Assembly (NCBI GenBank): GCA_947493325.1
Contig: CANLQI010000001.1
Location: 996,501 to 1,060,500, forward strand
Source: an uncultured Sphingomonadaceae bacterium
Lineage (GTDB): Bacteria; Pseudomonadota; Alphaproteobacteria; Sphingomonadales; Sphingomonadaceae
Direction: 5' to 3'
Length of the DNA: 64,000 nt
The notes beneath the pieces were generated by a model. That model saw nothing but the letters and a program-made list of their open reading frames with translations. It did not search any database and was not told the DNA's origin. The position numbers were made by a program, and so were the translations under genes. How positions within the stretch are numbered: position 1 is the stretch's first letter; each line of letters opens with the position of its first letter. Shown piece by piece: positions 28,232 to 37,229 of the stretch.

Positions 28232-29323
28232 TTGGCTAAAAAACCAGCATCCAAACCGGCCGCGAAGAAAAAGGCAGCGCCGCGCAAGAAAACTGCTGCT
28301 GCGACTTCATCTTCATCTTCGCGTGTTCCCAAACTCCCTGCATATAAACCGTATAAAGCGGATAAAAAGGAACTGCTCGACCTTTACGAGCAAATGCTTC
28401 TCATCCGCCGCTTTGAGGAAAAGGCCGGGCAGCTGTACGGTCTTGGGCTGATTGGCGGTTTTTGCCATCTCTATATCGGACAGGAAGCGGTTGCCGTGGG
28501 CCTGCAGTCGGCACTAAATGAAGGTCATGATAGCGTGATTACGGGATATCGTGACCATGGCCATATGCTGGCCTATGGCATTGATCCCAAAGTTATTATG
28601 GCCGAATTGACGGGCCGCGCTGCTGGCATATCCAAGGGCAAAGGCGGGTCAATGCATATGTTCTCGGTCGAACATAAATTTTATGGTGGGCACGGTATTG
28701 TCGGTGCCCAGGTGTCGCTGGGCACCGGTTTGGGTTTTGCACATAAATACCGTGAGGATGGCGGTGTCTGCATGGCATATTTCGGTGATGGCGCCGCCAA
28801 TCAGGGGCAGGTTTATGAAAGTTTCAACATGGCGGAGCTTTGGAAGCTTCCCATGGTTTTTGTAGTTGAGAACAACCAATATGCCATGGGTACGAGTGTG
28901 AATCGCTCCTCCGCCGAAGACCAGCTTTTCCGCCGCGGTGAAAGCTTCCGTATTCCGGGTGTTCAGGTGAATGGCATGGACCTGCTGGAAGTGCGCGGTG
29001 CTGCCGAGATGGCACTGAAATGGGTGCGCGCCGGAAAAGGGCCGGTGCTGCTGGAACTGAAAACCTATCGGTACCGCGGCCACTCGATGTCGGACCCGGC
29101 CAAATATCGTAGCCGTGAAGAAGTCCAGTCGATGCGTGAAAAATCAGATGCAATTGAGCAAACGAAGAATCAGCTTATCAAAATGGGTATGACGGAAGAC
29201 GATTTGAAAGAGGCTGACAAAAAAATCCGCAAGATTGTTGCTGAAGCTGCCGATTTTGCAGAAAGTTCACCAGAGCCAGAAGCTTCAGAGCTTTATACGG
29301 ACGTGTTGGTGGAGGATTACTGA
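28232..29323 (+). CDS. pdhA: Pyruvate dehydrogenase E1 component, alpha subunit
   Basis: With the beta subunit this thiamine-diphosphate enzyme decarboxylates pyruvate and acetylates the lipoyl arm. It has 363 residues. The thiamine motif begins [14 protein letters not shown] and closes with [10 protein letters not shown]; the phosphate-loop region [19 protein letters not shown] is intact. The N-terminus is an unusual Lys/Ala/Pro-rich tail plus a Ser run (residues 2-31), probably a disordered extension. The only available start is TTG at 28232, after GAAAGGGA; an in-frame stop lies eight codons upstream. The stop and the pdhB ATG overlap (TGATG). Confidence 0.95.
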   Translation: MAKKPASKPAAKKKAAPRKKTAAATSSSSSRVPKLPAYKPYKADKKELLDLYEQMLLIRRFEEKAGQLYGLGLIGGFCHLYIGQEAVAVGLQSALNEGHDSVITGYRDHGHMLAYGIDPKVIMAELTGRAAGISKGKGGSMHMFSVEHKFYGGHGIVGAQVSLGTGLGFAHKYREDGGVCMAYFGDGAANQGQVYESFNMAELWKLPMVFVVENNQYAMGTSVNRSSAEDQLFRRGESFRIPGVQVNGMDLLEVRGAAEMALKWVRAGKGPVLLELKTYRYRGHSMSDPAKYRSREEVQSMREKSDAIEQTKNQLIKMGMTEDDLKEADKKIRKIVAEAADFAESSPEPEASELYTDVLVEDY

Positions 29324-30696
29324 TGGCTATTGAACTGAAAATGCCGGCACTCTCGCCCACTATGGAAGAGGGCACATTGGCTAAATGGCTCGTGAAAGAA
29401 GGTGATACAGTATCGTCGGGCGATATTATTGCCGAGATCGAAACCGACAAGGCGACCATGGAATTTGAAGCCGTTGATGAAGGCGAAATTACCAAGATAC
29501 TAGTTGCGGAAGGCACGGACGAAGTCAAAGTCGGAACTGTTATTGCCACAATGGCAGGCGAAGATGATGGTGATGCGGACGCGGAAACCACGCCTGCACC
29601 TGCTCCGGTTTCGGCCGACGCTGAAAAAGAAGCGCCTACACAAGACGTTTCCATTGCTTCACCGTCGCCACCTGTATCGCGGGCCAGCGATCCGGCCGTT
29701 CCAGAAGGCACCGAAATGGTAAGCATCACCGTGCGTGAAGCATTGCGCGATGCCATGGCCGAAGAAATGCGCAAGGACGACCGCGTGTTCGTGATGGGTG
29801 AAGAAGTCGCCGAATATCAGGGGGCATATAAAGTCACACAAGGGCTGCTTGACGAGTTCGGGCCCAAGCGTGTCATTGACACCCCGATCACCGAATATGG
29901 TTTCGCCGGGGTCGGTGCGGGCGCTGCAATGGGCGGCTTGCGGCCAATTATAGAATTTATGACATTTAACTTCGCGATGCAGGCGATCGACCATATCATC
30001 AATAGCGCAGCCAAGACGAATTATATGTCGGGTGGTCAAATGCGCTGCCCGATCGTATTTCGTGGTCCCAATGGTGCGGCTTCCCGTGTGGCGGCGCAGC
30101 ATAGCCAGAATTTTGGCCCCTGGTATGCATCTGTTCCAGGCCTGATCGTCATTGCGCCCTATGATGCCGCAGATGCGAAAGGTCTTTTGAAGGCGGCAAT
30201 CCGTACCGAAGACCCGGTCGTATTCCTTGAAAACGAACTGATGTACGGTCGCAGTTTCGATATTCCCGATCTGGATGACTATGTTCTGCCAATTGGCAAA
30301 GCACGCATTATGCGCGAAGGCAGCGATGTAACGATTGTGAGCTATTCAATCGGTGTCGGCCTGGCGCTGGAAGCGGCAGATGCGCTGGCAGGTGAGGGCA
30401 TTGATGCGGAAGTCATCGACTTGCGCACATTACGTCCGCTCGACACCGAAACGGTGTTGACCAGCCTTAAGAAAACCAACCGTATGGTTGTGGCTGAGGA
30501 AGGCTGGCCAACATGCTCCATCGCATCGGAAATCATTGCTGTTGCCATGGAGCAGGGCTTTGATGACCTTGACGCACCCGTATTGCGTGTAACGGACGAA
30601 GATGTGCCGCTGCCCTATGCTGCAAACCTTGAAAAAGATGCCTTGCTGAGTACGCCGCAAATCATCGAGGCGGCCAAGAAAGTTTGTTACAAGTAA
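29323..30696 (+). CDS. pdhB: Pyruvate dehydrogenase E1 component, beta subunit with N-terminal lipoyl domain
   Basis: The 457-residue protein is a fusion: a lipoyl domain at residues 1-80 with the lipoylated lysine in [11 protein letters not shown] (Lys43), an Ala/Pro/Glu-rich linker (about 85-130), then the transketolase-like E1 beta domain ([47 protein letters not shown]). Such lipoyl-E1 beta fusions are well known in alphaproteobacteria. The start overlaps pdhA by one base. The E2 and E3 genes are not in the window. It ends 15 bases from the convergent TadE-like gene. Confidence 0.96.
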   Translation: MAIELKMPALSPTMEEGTLAKWLVKEGDTVSSGDIIAEIETDKATMEFEAVDEGEITKILVAEGTDEVKVGTVIATMAGEDDGDADAETTPAPAPVSADAEKEAPTQDVSIASPSPPVSRASDPAVPEGTEMVSITVREALRDAMAEEMRKDDRVFVMGEEVAEYQGAYKVTQGLLDEFGPKRVIDTPITEYGFAGVGAGAAMGGLRPIIEFMTFNFAMQAIDHIINSAAKTNYMSGGQMRCPIVFRGPNGAASRVAAQHSQNFGPWYASVPGLIVIAPYDAADAKGLLKAAIRTEDPVVFLENELMYGRSFDIPDLDDYVLPIGKARIMREGSDVTIVSYSIGVGLALEAADALAGEGIDAEVIDLRTLRPLDTETVLTSLKKTNRMVVAEEGWPTCSIASEIIAVAMEQGFDDLDAPVLRVTDEDVPLPYAANLEKDALLSTPQIIEAAKKVCYK

Positions 30697-30711
30697 TCCG
30701 GCTGATGTGTA

Positions 30712-31368
30712 TCAGTCTGCGCTGAAAACATTGCAGTCCGCTTTTGGTGTGCCATCCGCGACAAGGCCTGCGCTTAAGTCACGGGTGTCGCGTACATTAT
30801 ATGCGGCTTCCTCATAAAGTGTTTTATTATTCAGAAACATATCACCAAAAATTGGCTGGTGTGCGTAAGTGACTTCAACATACATAACGGCATCGCGTGA
30901 TGCCGCCTGGATTTTACCGCCTGTCCGGCCCATGCCTGTAAAGGCCGGGTCTTTCGTGCCATTTGTGCCCTCTGTGCCATATAATGACGTAGCGGTTTTC
31001 GCACCTTTGCATCTTTGCCATGCGATCCGCTGATTACCGTTTTCATCCTGTTCAAGACTGGAGATAATGATGCGCCCATTCTGCAGGATATCAAGCGCAC
31101 CCGCCTGAATATCCGCGCCAGCGACAAGCTGGGTAATATCGGACTCGAAAATGGTCTTGCTGATATCATTGTTGAGCGTGGTTCCCATGCGGGACGCATT
31201 ATCCGCAATTGACACAGTAGTTTGTGCAAGCGTCGTTTTTTGCAGAGTGAGATACGCGACCTCTGATCCATACATGCCAAGTGCGAGGAAAACCGGCAGG
31301 GCATATGCAAATTCCACAAGTGCAACACCGGATTTGCTGCGCAGCAATTGTGCCATTCGATTATTCAT
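30712..31368 (-). CDS. TadE-like pilus assembly protein
   Basis: A TadE-family pseudopilin-like protein of about 218 residues. The N-terminus has the typical RSKSGVALVEFAYALPVFLA, where the Glu after the hydrophobic start resembles pilin processing sites. The rest is an extracytoplasmic domain with no motif I recognise, and it lacks the acidic repeats of its neighbour. The ATG at 31368 overlaps the upstream stop (ATGA) and has AAGGAT at the right distance; an ATG at 31374 is the alternative. It is the last of three Tad-type genes. Confidence 0.8.
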   Translation of the reverse strand: MNNRMAQLLRSKSGVALVEFAYALPVFLALGMYGSEVAYLTLQKTTLAQTTVSIADNASRMGTTLNNDISKTIFESDITQLVAGADIQAGALDILQNGRIIISSLEQDENGNQRIAWQRCKGAKTATSLYGTEGTNGTKDPAFTGMGRTGGKIQAASRDAVMYVEVTYAHQPIFGDMFLNNKTLYEEAAYNVRDTRDLSAGLVADGTPKADCNVFSAD

Positions 31369-31976
31369 GCGCATATCCTTGTGACATTAACAGAACCCTG
31401 TTCGCCATATGGCTGGTTGCGCAGAACGGTTTGGGCGACCACGTCTTTCCGGCTATCACGCCCTAACATGGCATAAAGGGGGAACAGACTCTCATAACTT
31501 GCGGTAACTTTGTACAAAACAACGTCGTTCGGACCACCCAATCCTTCTTTGCCGACATCATTATCCCATTGCCCATTGCCATTTTCATCGGAAAAACATT
31601 CCCCGGGATCATAGACGCCATTCTTGTTTCCGTTCGCATCGGCTTTGTCTTCGAACGGTTCCGCGCGCGCCACATCGGTAAATTCATAATAGCTTTTGCG
31701 CTCAAATATGAGCTCAGCATCAGGCGTTATCGCTTTGACGCGCGATTTTACCTGCGTATCTATTTCGGTGAGCGAATTGGCGGCGCTTTCGAGTGTGGAA
31801 GAGCGCGCAGCCTCTAACACCGCGCCTTTCAATATACCCTGCATATAAACGCTATGCCCAATGTCGAATGATCCGAGCAGCAACAACAGGAATGTCGGGG
31901 CGATAATGCCAAACTCCACAACCGTGGCGGCTTTTTTATCGGCGCATAATTTATTTGCTATCTCGCGTTTTATCAT
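31365..31976 (-). CDS. TadE-like protein with acidic Asp/Asn-Gly repeats
   Basis: A 203-residue TadE-family protein. The pseudopilin-like start is KKAATVVEFGIIAPTFLLLL. The middle part has two stretches rich in Asp, Asn and Gly (DANGNKNGVYDPGE and DENGNGQWDND) spaced like calcium-binding loops; such inserts occur in other alphaproteobacterial TadE proteins. The start overlaps the stop of the VWA/TadG gene (ATGA), and its own stop overlaps the third gene, so all three are translationally coupled. Confidence 0.82.
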   Translation of the reverse strand: MIKREIANKLCADKKAATVVEFGIIAPTFLLLLLGSFDIGHSVYMQGILKGAVLEAARSSTLESAANSLTEIDTQVKSRVKAITPDAELIFERKSYYEFTDVARAEPFEDKADANGNKNGVYDPGECFSDENGNGQWDNDVGKEGLGGPNDVVLYKVTASYESLFPLYAMLGRDSRKDVVAQTVLRNQPYGEQGSVNVTRICA

Positions 31977-33766
31977 CGGGCCAGCCTCAAGGAAGCAACG
32001 GTTTGCGCGATATCGGCAAAATTCTGGTTCAGCTCGTCCGCATTGGTGGACACAAATGCGCTATCCGCACTGGCACAGGTTTTGAGTTCATTGGTCAGCG
32101 TGGTGCCGAATGATACCACCCACAAACGGATGCCCTTGGCCTTGACAGCGTCACATATTGCCAGAAAGCGTGATTGCGATCGTGCTTCCTGCGCTGCCAC
32201 CAGAGCATTGTCATAGTTTCGTGTGGGCGCCTGATTGGTAATCCGCCTGTCATGACGTTCGATACCATACATGGTGTACAGCCATTCATAATTGGTGAGC
32301 AGGCCGTCCGTCATGAAAATCATGTGGCGGGAAACATAGCCGTTATTGGGCGCGGCTTCCCTGACATTGGATTGAAATATGCCGTCCGGGGAACTGAGCC
32401 GTGCGCCCCATAGCAGGCCGACATCATGATATGTGCCGCCGCCCGTGGTCAGCCCATCGACATAGGCATCATAGGCTGATTCCGTCATCTCAGTCAGTTT
32501 TTGTGCCGCATTGGGGCAATTGCTGCTGACACGTTCACCGCTGGTTGATTCGGTTTCATTATAGTTGCGCAGATAACTTATTTCGGGCCAATGGGGCTTC
32601 CATTTACTGGCATCACTGCCACCGGGCAGGCTGTCTATGTCAAGATCCCACGGCGTATCGCCGGTATTGGACTGAATACGCTTGCTGGTTGCATTATATG
32701 ACCATGTGGCTCCCGGTGATGTCTCGCGCTCTTCTATACAGCCGTTCCAGTAATGCATCGATGTGTCGAGATTTGTCGGGTTCCGGACACCGGCAAAAGT
32801 TTTATATACGGAAGTATCAATTTCCCTTTGCGAATATTTGTACGTTGTCGTGGTTTCCTGGGTGCCCTCATGATAATCGTCCCAGATACAATAGCCTGTA
32901 CTGCTATCGTAGCGGCCATAAATGTATGAATTATGCCAATACCCGTAATAGGCGCTGCAATTTCGCGTATAGGTTTTGTTATTGCTTCGAAAATGTTCCA
33001 CTACTTCACCTGGCGTGGTGGTGGTGACAGTCTCTTTCAATGCGGATTGATATGTGTGGGTATCGGCTATCCAGCTGGGGTCCAGTAATCGTCCCACATT
33101 CACTGTCTCAACATAGGGAACAAAGGCATAGCGGATACGCGCATTACTGTTCTGCGCAGCATCATCGACTGTATCAAAAAAGTTTTTCATCGCATTCTTC
33201 AGCGCTGTGATGCGCTTTTTTGATGTGTTGCTGGTGCTATTGCCGTTGACATCATTTTCCATTGAACCGGTGACATCCAGAACCATGGTGACGTCGCTAT
33301 TGGAAACTTCGTAAATCGCACCGCATGTGATCGATAATTTGAAGCTGTCTTTACCGAATACATGCATGACAACAGTTGGCAGTGTCACAGTCGCCTGCGC
33401 TGTATATTCGCTATTGCCTGATCCGTTCTGACTTCCTGCCAGGCGCGTGATTTTGCTATTTGATGTGCCCATATAATCGGCAGGGAAATTGGCGCGGAAA
33501 AAATTTCCTGCAATTGTTTCTGCATCACTGCTGGGGTTGCTGTCACTCAGCGCTTTGCGGCCTGCCAGAGCGGCAGCATCGCATGCCTGCTGCAGCTTGC
33601 TTTTGACCATATAACCGCGGCTTGTATCAATGCCGCCGCCGATTAACGCTGCCAGCGGGATAAGTCCCGCCGCCATGATTGGCAGAACATTGCCCCGTGC
33701 ATCGTGCAGCACGCGTTGCATGCTGCCCGTATTAAGGGCTGAGTGTGTTGCTTTCAAATGAGGCAT
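31973..33766 (-). CDS. TadG-like protein with VWA domain
   Basis: About 597 residues. The N-terminus (DARGNVLPIMAAGLIPLAAL, then GIDTSRGYMVKSKLQQACDA) is the Tad/TadG leader that anchors it in the inner membrane. A von Willebrand factor A domain follows, with its MIDAS in MVLDVTGSMEND. A long insert rich in Tyr, Ser and Thr (roughly residues 230-330) separates parts of the domain. The start chosen is the ATG at 33766; an ATG at 33721 is also possible, and neither has a strong ribosome-binding site. It heads the three-gene set; no secretion ATPase or pilin gene is nearby. Confidence 0.82.
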   Translation of the reverse strand: MPHLKATHSALNTGSMQRVLHDARGNVLPIMAAGLIPLAALIGGGIDTSRGYMVKSKLQQACDAAALAGRKALSDSNPSSDAETIAGNFFRANFPADYMGTSNSKITRLAGSQNGSGNSEYTAQATVTLPTVVMHVFGKDSFKLSITCGAIYEVSNSDVTMVLDVTGSMENDVNGNSTSNTSKKRITALKNAMKNFFDTVDDAAQNSNARIRYAFVPYVETVNVGRLLDPSWIADTHTYQSALKETVTTTTPGEVVEHFRSNNKTYTRNCSAYYGYWHNSYIYGRYDSSTGYCIWDDYHEGTQETTTTYKYSQREIDTSVYKTFAGVRNPTNLDTSMHYWNGCIEERETSPGATWSYNATSKRIQSNTGDTPWDLDIDSLPGGSDASKWKPHWPEISYLRNYNETESTSGERVSSNCPNAAQKLTEMTESAYDAYVDGLTTGGGTYHDVGLLWGARLSSPDGIFQSNVREAAPNNGYVSRHMIFMTDGLLTNYEWLYTMYGIERHDRRITNQAPTRNYDNALVAAQEARSQSRFLAICDAVKAKGIRLWVVSFGTTLTNELKTCASADSAFVSTNADELNQNFADIAQTVASLRLAR

Positions 33767-33903
33767 TAAGTGATGTTTTCCGCTGAGTGGAATCTTGTGG
33801 GCATGTGAGCGTTTTAGGGAAAAATGGTAAATCTGCCTCAAACAGTTCTGGTTAATGCGATCTTTACCTTGATACGTCCCCATATTTGGTGGATGTGGAC
33901 AGC

Positions 33904-34581
33904 ATGCAGGTGATGGAAGCTGAACTGACGCCGCTGCAAAGGCTGATATTTGCATATGCACCGGCAAAAAGCCGCGCTGCTTACGATGCAATATTCGCAT
34001 TGGATAACAGATGCGGGGCAATTTTGCGGGGTACGAGCGAAGTCATGCTTGGGCAAATGCGGCTTGCATGGTGGCGTGATATGCTGGCGAAGCCTGCAGC
34101 GGAAAGGCCGCAAGGTGACCCAGTAGTGCACGCGCTGGGTGAGATTGAAAATGATGGGCTGAATCTCAAAACCCTGTTGCCCATTGTGGATGCATGGGAA
34201 TTACTGCTTGTCAGCGAGGAACTTACACATGAACAGATTGAGGATTATGCCGATCAGCGCGGAGTGACGATTTTTAATTCGATTGCGGTGCGTTCGGGCC
34301 TTGAAAACAGCATGGTTGCCACAGCCAAAGCAGGGCATTTATGGGCAATATGGGATCTGGCACGTCATTCAGCCGATGATAATTTACGCGAGGCTTTGCT
34401 CCAAAAACTGCAGGAGGAGCAAAGGTTTCTTAAAAAATTCTCACCGCCGCGCAGTATGCGGCCGTTATCGATTATGTTGCGACTTGCACATAAAGACGCA
34501 GCAGGCGGCAGTCTGGAAGCGCCCATCATGCGCCCGGCCACGGCGGCGCAAATAATCTGGCATGGACTCACTGGCTTATGA
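33904..34581 (+). CDS. Squalene/phytoene synthase family protein, NDUFAF6-like
   Basis: About 225 residues with the all-helical squalene/phytoene synthase fold. The segment GQMRLAWWRDML is the hallmark of the NDUFAF6-like branch, whose mitochondrial member helps assemble complex I; the Asp-rich substrate motifs of true synthases are not visible. It is therefore unlikely to make carotenoids. The start is uncertain (ATGs at 33904 and 33913, TTG at 33886). It is divergent from the TadG-like gene and is followed 30 bases later by the EF-hand gene. Confidence 0.75.
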   Translation: MQVMEAELTPLQRLIFAYAPAKSRAAYDAIFALDNRCGAILRGTSEVMLGQMRLAWWRDMLAKPAAERPQGDPVVHALGEIENDGLNLKTLLPIVDAWELLLVSEELTHEQIEDYADQRGVTIFNSIAVRSGLENSMVATAKAGHLWAIWDLARHSADDNLREALLQKLQEEQRFLKKFSPPRSMRPLSIMLRLAHKDAAGGSLEAPIMRPATAAQIIWHGLTGL

Positions 34582-34611
34582 TATAAGCATATTCTGGAAA
34601 CGGGGGCATGG

Positions 34612-35076
34612 ATGACACGGATATTGGCAGGCGGACTGGGCGCGATATTATTGATAACGGCGGGTTGGTTTTTCTGGATAGGGCAGGCTGATACCCAGAT
34701 TGATATTCCCCCGCCTCCGCCCGCACCCATTGAGGAAGAGAATAAGGAACCCGAACTGCCGAAGGCGGATGTTGCGGGCCTAAAAGGCCCGACACCGCCC
34801 GAAGCGACCGAGCTAACCCGCGAACAGCGACGCTTCGCGCGTTATGATCGTAATTACGACCAGCGTATCACGCGCGCCGAAATGCTCAGCAGCCGCACCA
34901 AAGCGTTTAAGAAGCTAGACAAGGACGGCAATAATCTGCTTACATTCGAGGAATGGGCAGTGTCCACAAGCCAGCGTTTTGAGAAAGCGGATGGAAACGG
35001 AAACGGTGAGCTGGACCCGGCAGAATTTGCCACGACCAAGCCCAAACGCGCCAAAAAGGCCAGATGCCGCTGCTGA
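34612..35076 (+). CDS. EF-hand calcium-binding protein, membrane-anchored
   Basis: A 154-residue protein. An N-terminal hydrophobic segment (about residues 4-24) acts as signal anchor, followed by a Pro/Glu-rich linker. Three 12-residue EF-hand loops are visible: DRNYDQRITRAE, DKDGNNLLTFEE and DGNGNGELDPAE. The last two have good ligand residues, the first is more degenerate. The domain should face the periplasm. It converges on trmFO with only 9 bases between the genes. The role is unknown. Confidence 0.8.
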   Translation: MTRILAGGLGAILLITAGWFFWIGQADTQIDIPPPPPAPIEEENKEPELPKADVAGLKGPTPPEATELTREQRRFARYDRNYDQRITRAEMLSSRTKAFKKLDKDGNNLLTFEEWAVSTSQRFEKADGNGNGELDPAEFATTKPKRAKKARCRC

Positions 35077-35085
35077 CCAAGTAAC

Positions 35086-36426
35086 TTAAGCGGCTTTATG
35101 TGCCTCGAGCCATTGCCGTAAATCGGAACGCGCGCGTGACGTCATGGCTTCTTTGCGGGCTTTCTTATGCACTTTTTCGGCAAGCGGGGCGAACAGCCCG
35201 AAATTGACATTCATCGGCTGATACTGGCTCGCATCGGCGTCGCCGGTAATATGCGCTAACAGCGCGCCAAGTGCGGTTGTCTGTGGGGGCAGGGGCAGCG
35301 TTTCGCCCCGTAGTTCTGCGGCGGTCATCCGCCCGGCCATTAATCCAACAGCGGCACTTTCAACATAGCCCTCACAGCCGGTGATTTGTCCGGCAAAACG
35401 GATATGCGGCGCTTTCTTGAGCCGTAGCTGACGATCGAGCAACTGCGGCGAATTGATGAATGTATTGCGGTGTAATCCGCCCAGTCGTGCAAATTCGGCT
35501 TTCTCTAACCCGGGGATCGTGCGGAACAGTTCCACCTGCGCGCCGTGCTTCATTTTAGTCTGAAAGCCGACCATATTCCACAAAGTGCCAAGCTTATTAT
35601 CCTGACGAAGCTGGACCACCGCATGCGGCCAACGCCCCGTGCGCGGATTGTCGAGACCAACTGGTTTCATCGGGCCATAGCGCAGCGTATCCAGCCCGCG
35701 CGATGCCATGATTTCTATCGGCATACAGCCCTCGAAATAAGGTGTATCTTTCTCCCAGTCCTTGAATTCGGTTTTCTCGCTGTCGAGCAGTCCTTGATGG
35801 AATGCTTTATACTGCGCTTCATCCATCGGACAGTTGATATAGTCCTTGCCGTCACCTTCGGGGCCAACCTTGTCCCACCGACTCGCCATCCAGCAGATAT
35901 CCATATTGATGCTGTCGCGGTGGACGATCGGTGCAATGGCATCAAAGAAAGCCAGTGCTTCGTCACCCGTAGCAGCGCCGATATTTTCGGCAAGCGACAT
36001 GGCAGTGAGGGGACCGGTGGCAACAATCGTAAGGCCGCTACCGGGAAGCTGGTCGACGCGTTCGCGTACAATTTCAATATTGGGATGCTCTTCCAACTGC
36101 CGGGTGACATTGTCAGAAAATATATCACGGTCAACGGCGAGCGCAGACCCGGCAGGCACTTTTGCCGTTTCTGCCTTGGCCATAATGAGGGAATTTAGAT
36201 GACGCATTTCCGCATGCAACAGGCCCACGGCATTGCGCTCTGCATCATCGCTGCGAAAGCTGTTGGAGCAGACCAGTTCCGCCAGACCGTCCGTCTGATG
36301 CGCCGCCGTCATTTCGCCGGATCCGCGCATTTCGGAAAGGCGTACTTTAATGCCAGCCTCGGCCAGTTGCCAGGCTGCTTCTGATCCGGCGAGACCGCCG
36401 CCAATGATATGCACGTCATGTGTCAT
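35086..36426 (-). CDS. trmFO: Methylenetetrahydrofolate-tRNA-(uracil-54) methyltransferase
   Basis: TrmFO makes ribothymidine at position 54 in the T-loop of tRNA using methylene-tetrahydrofolate and FAD. It has 446 residues from the ATG at 36426, which is preceded by CGGAG. The dinucleotide-binding start is [18 protein letters not shown]; family blocks [20 protein letters not shown] and the active-site cysteine in [14 protein letters not shown] are present. Longer starts upstream have no flavin-fold support. It is convergent with the EF-hand gene. Confidence 0.95.
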   Translation of the reverse strand: MTHDVHIIGGGLAGSEAAWQLAEAGIKVRLSEMRGSGEMTAAHQTDGLAELVCSNSFRSDDAERNAVGLLHAEMRHLNSLIMAKAETAKVPAGSALAVDRDIFSDNVTRQLEEHPNIEIVRERVDQLPGSGLTIVATGPLTAMSLAENIGAATGDEALAFFDAIAPIVHRDSINMDICWMASRWDKVGPEGDGKDYINCPMDEAQYKAFHQGLLDSEKTEFKDWEKDTPYFEGCMPIEIMASRGLDTLRYGPMKPVGLDNPRTGRWPHAVVQLRQDNKLGTLWNMVGFQTKMKHGAQVELFRTIPGLEKAEFARLGGLHRNTFINSPQLLDRQLRLKKAPHIRFAGQITGCEGYVESAAVGLMAGRMTAAELRGETLPLPPQTTALGALLAHITGDADASQYQPMNVNFGLFAPLAEKVHKKARKEAMTSRARSDLRQWLEAHKAA

Positions 36427-36548
36427 GTAAGTTGCTCCGTCTGAGGTCAGCACAGGCTCATACATAATGCGCGGCCCAGACACAAAATATTATGATGCAT
36501 TTCGCATATAGTGAATGCTATGGCCCTGCAGGCAGGGGAGGAGGACCC

Positions 36549-37211
36549 ATGGTAAAACGCGCATTTGTGGAATCACGGCCCTATCTATTGTTCAGCCTGA
36601 TATTCGGCATCAGCTATTTCTTTATCCGCGATGGCTGGATTCCCGGCTTTTACGCGATGCTCTGGAAAAGTGCTGCGGTCGGATTTCTGGTTCTATACGC
36701 GCTGCGCCGCCATCCATCTTTTGATGCCAAATTGCTGGCCGGCGTCATGGCATTCGGATCTTTGGGCGATATGCTCATCGAAATAGATTTGACCTGGGGC
36801 GCAATTGCGTTTGTCGGCGGACATCTCGCCGCAATCTGGCTTTATGTTAGAAACAGGCGGGAAAACTTGGCTTTCAGCCAAAAAGCATTTGCGATCCTGC
36901 TGATACCATTCATAGTGTTTATTGCCTGGATATTGCCCGCGGATCGCAGTGCTGCGCTTGGGATAGCCGTATATGCACTGTTTCTGGCGGCTATGGCGGC
37001 TATGGCATGGACCAGTGTTTTTCCCCGCACCCGTGTCGGGGCAGGCGCACTTATGTTCGTTCTGTCCGACCTGCTCATATTTGCCGAAATTGGCCCTCTT
37101 GCAAGCTCGAACATCCCATGGCTGCTTATCTGGCCGCTTTATTATTTTGGCCAATTCCTGATTTGTACCGGTGTGATTCAGACATTACGCAAAGATATCC
37201 CGTGCGTATAA
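36549..37211 (+). CDS. YhhN-family membrane protein (lysoplasmalogenase-like)
   Basis: A 220-residue polytopic membrane protein with about seven or eight hydrophobic segments. Its pattern (KSAAVGFLVLYAL, then FGSLGDMLIE and VLSDLLIFAE) has the paired acidic residues of the YhhN/TMEM86 family, whose animal members hydrolyse lysoplasmalogens. The bacterial substrate is not known. The ATG at 36549 follows a strong GGGGAGGAGG site. It is divergent from trmFO and convergent with gyrA. Confidence 0.82.
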   Translation: MVKRAFVESRPYLLFSLIFGISYFFIRDGWIPGFYAMLWKSAAVGFLVLYALRRHPSFDAKLLAGVMAFGSLGDMLIEIDLTWGAIAFVGGHLAAIWLYVRNRRENLAFSQKAFAILLIPFIVFIAWILPADRSAALGIAVYALFLAAMAAMAWTSVFPRTRVGAGALMFVLSDLLIFAEIGPLASSNIPWLLIWPLYYFGQFLICTGVIQTLRKDIPCV

Positions 37212-37229
37212 TCTTTATGGGCACTCAGC

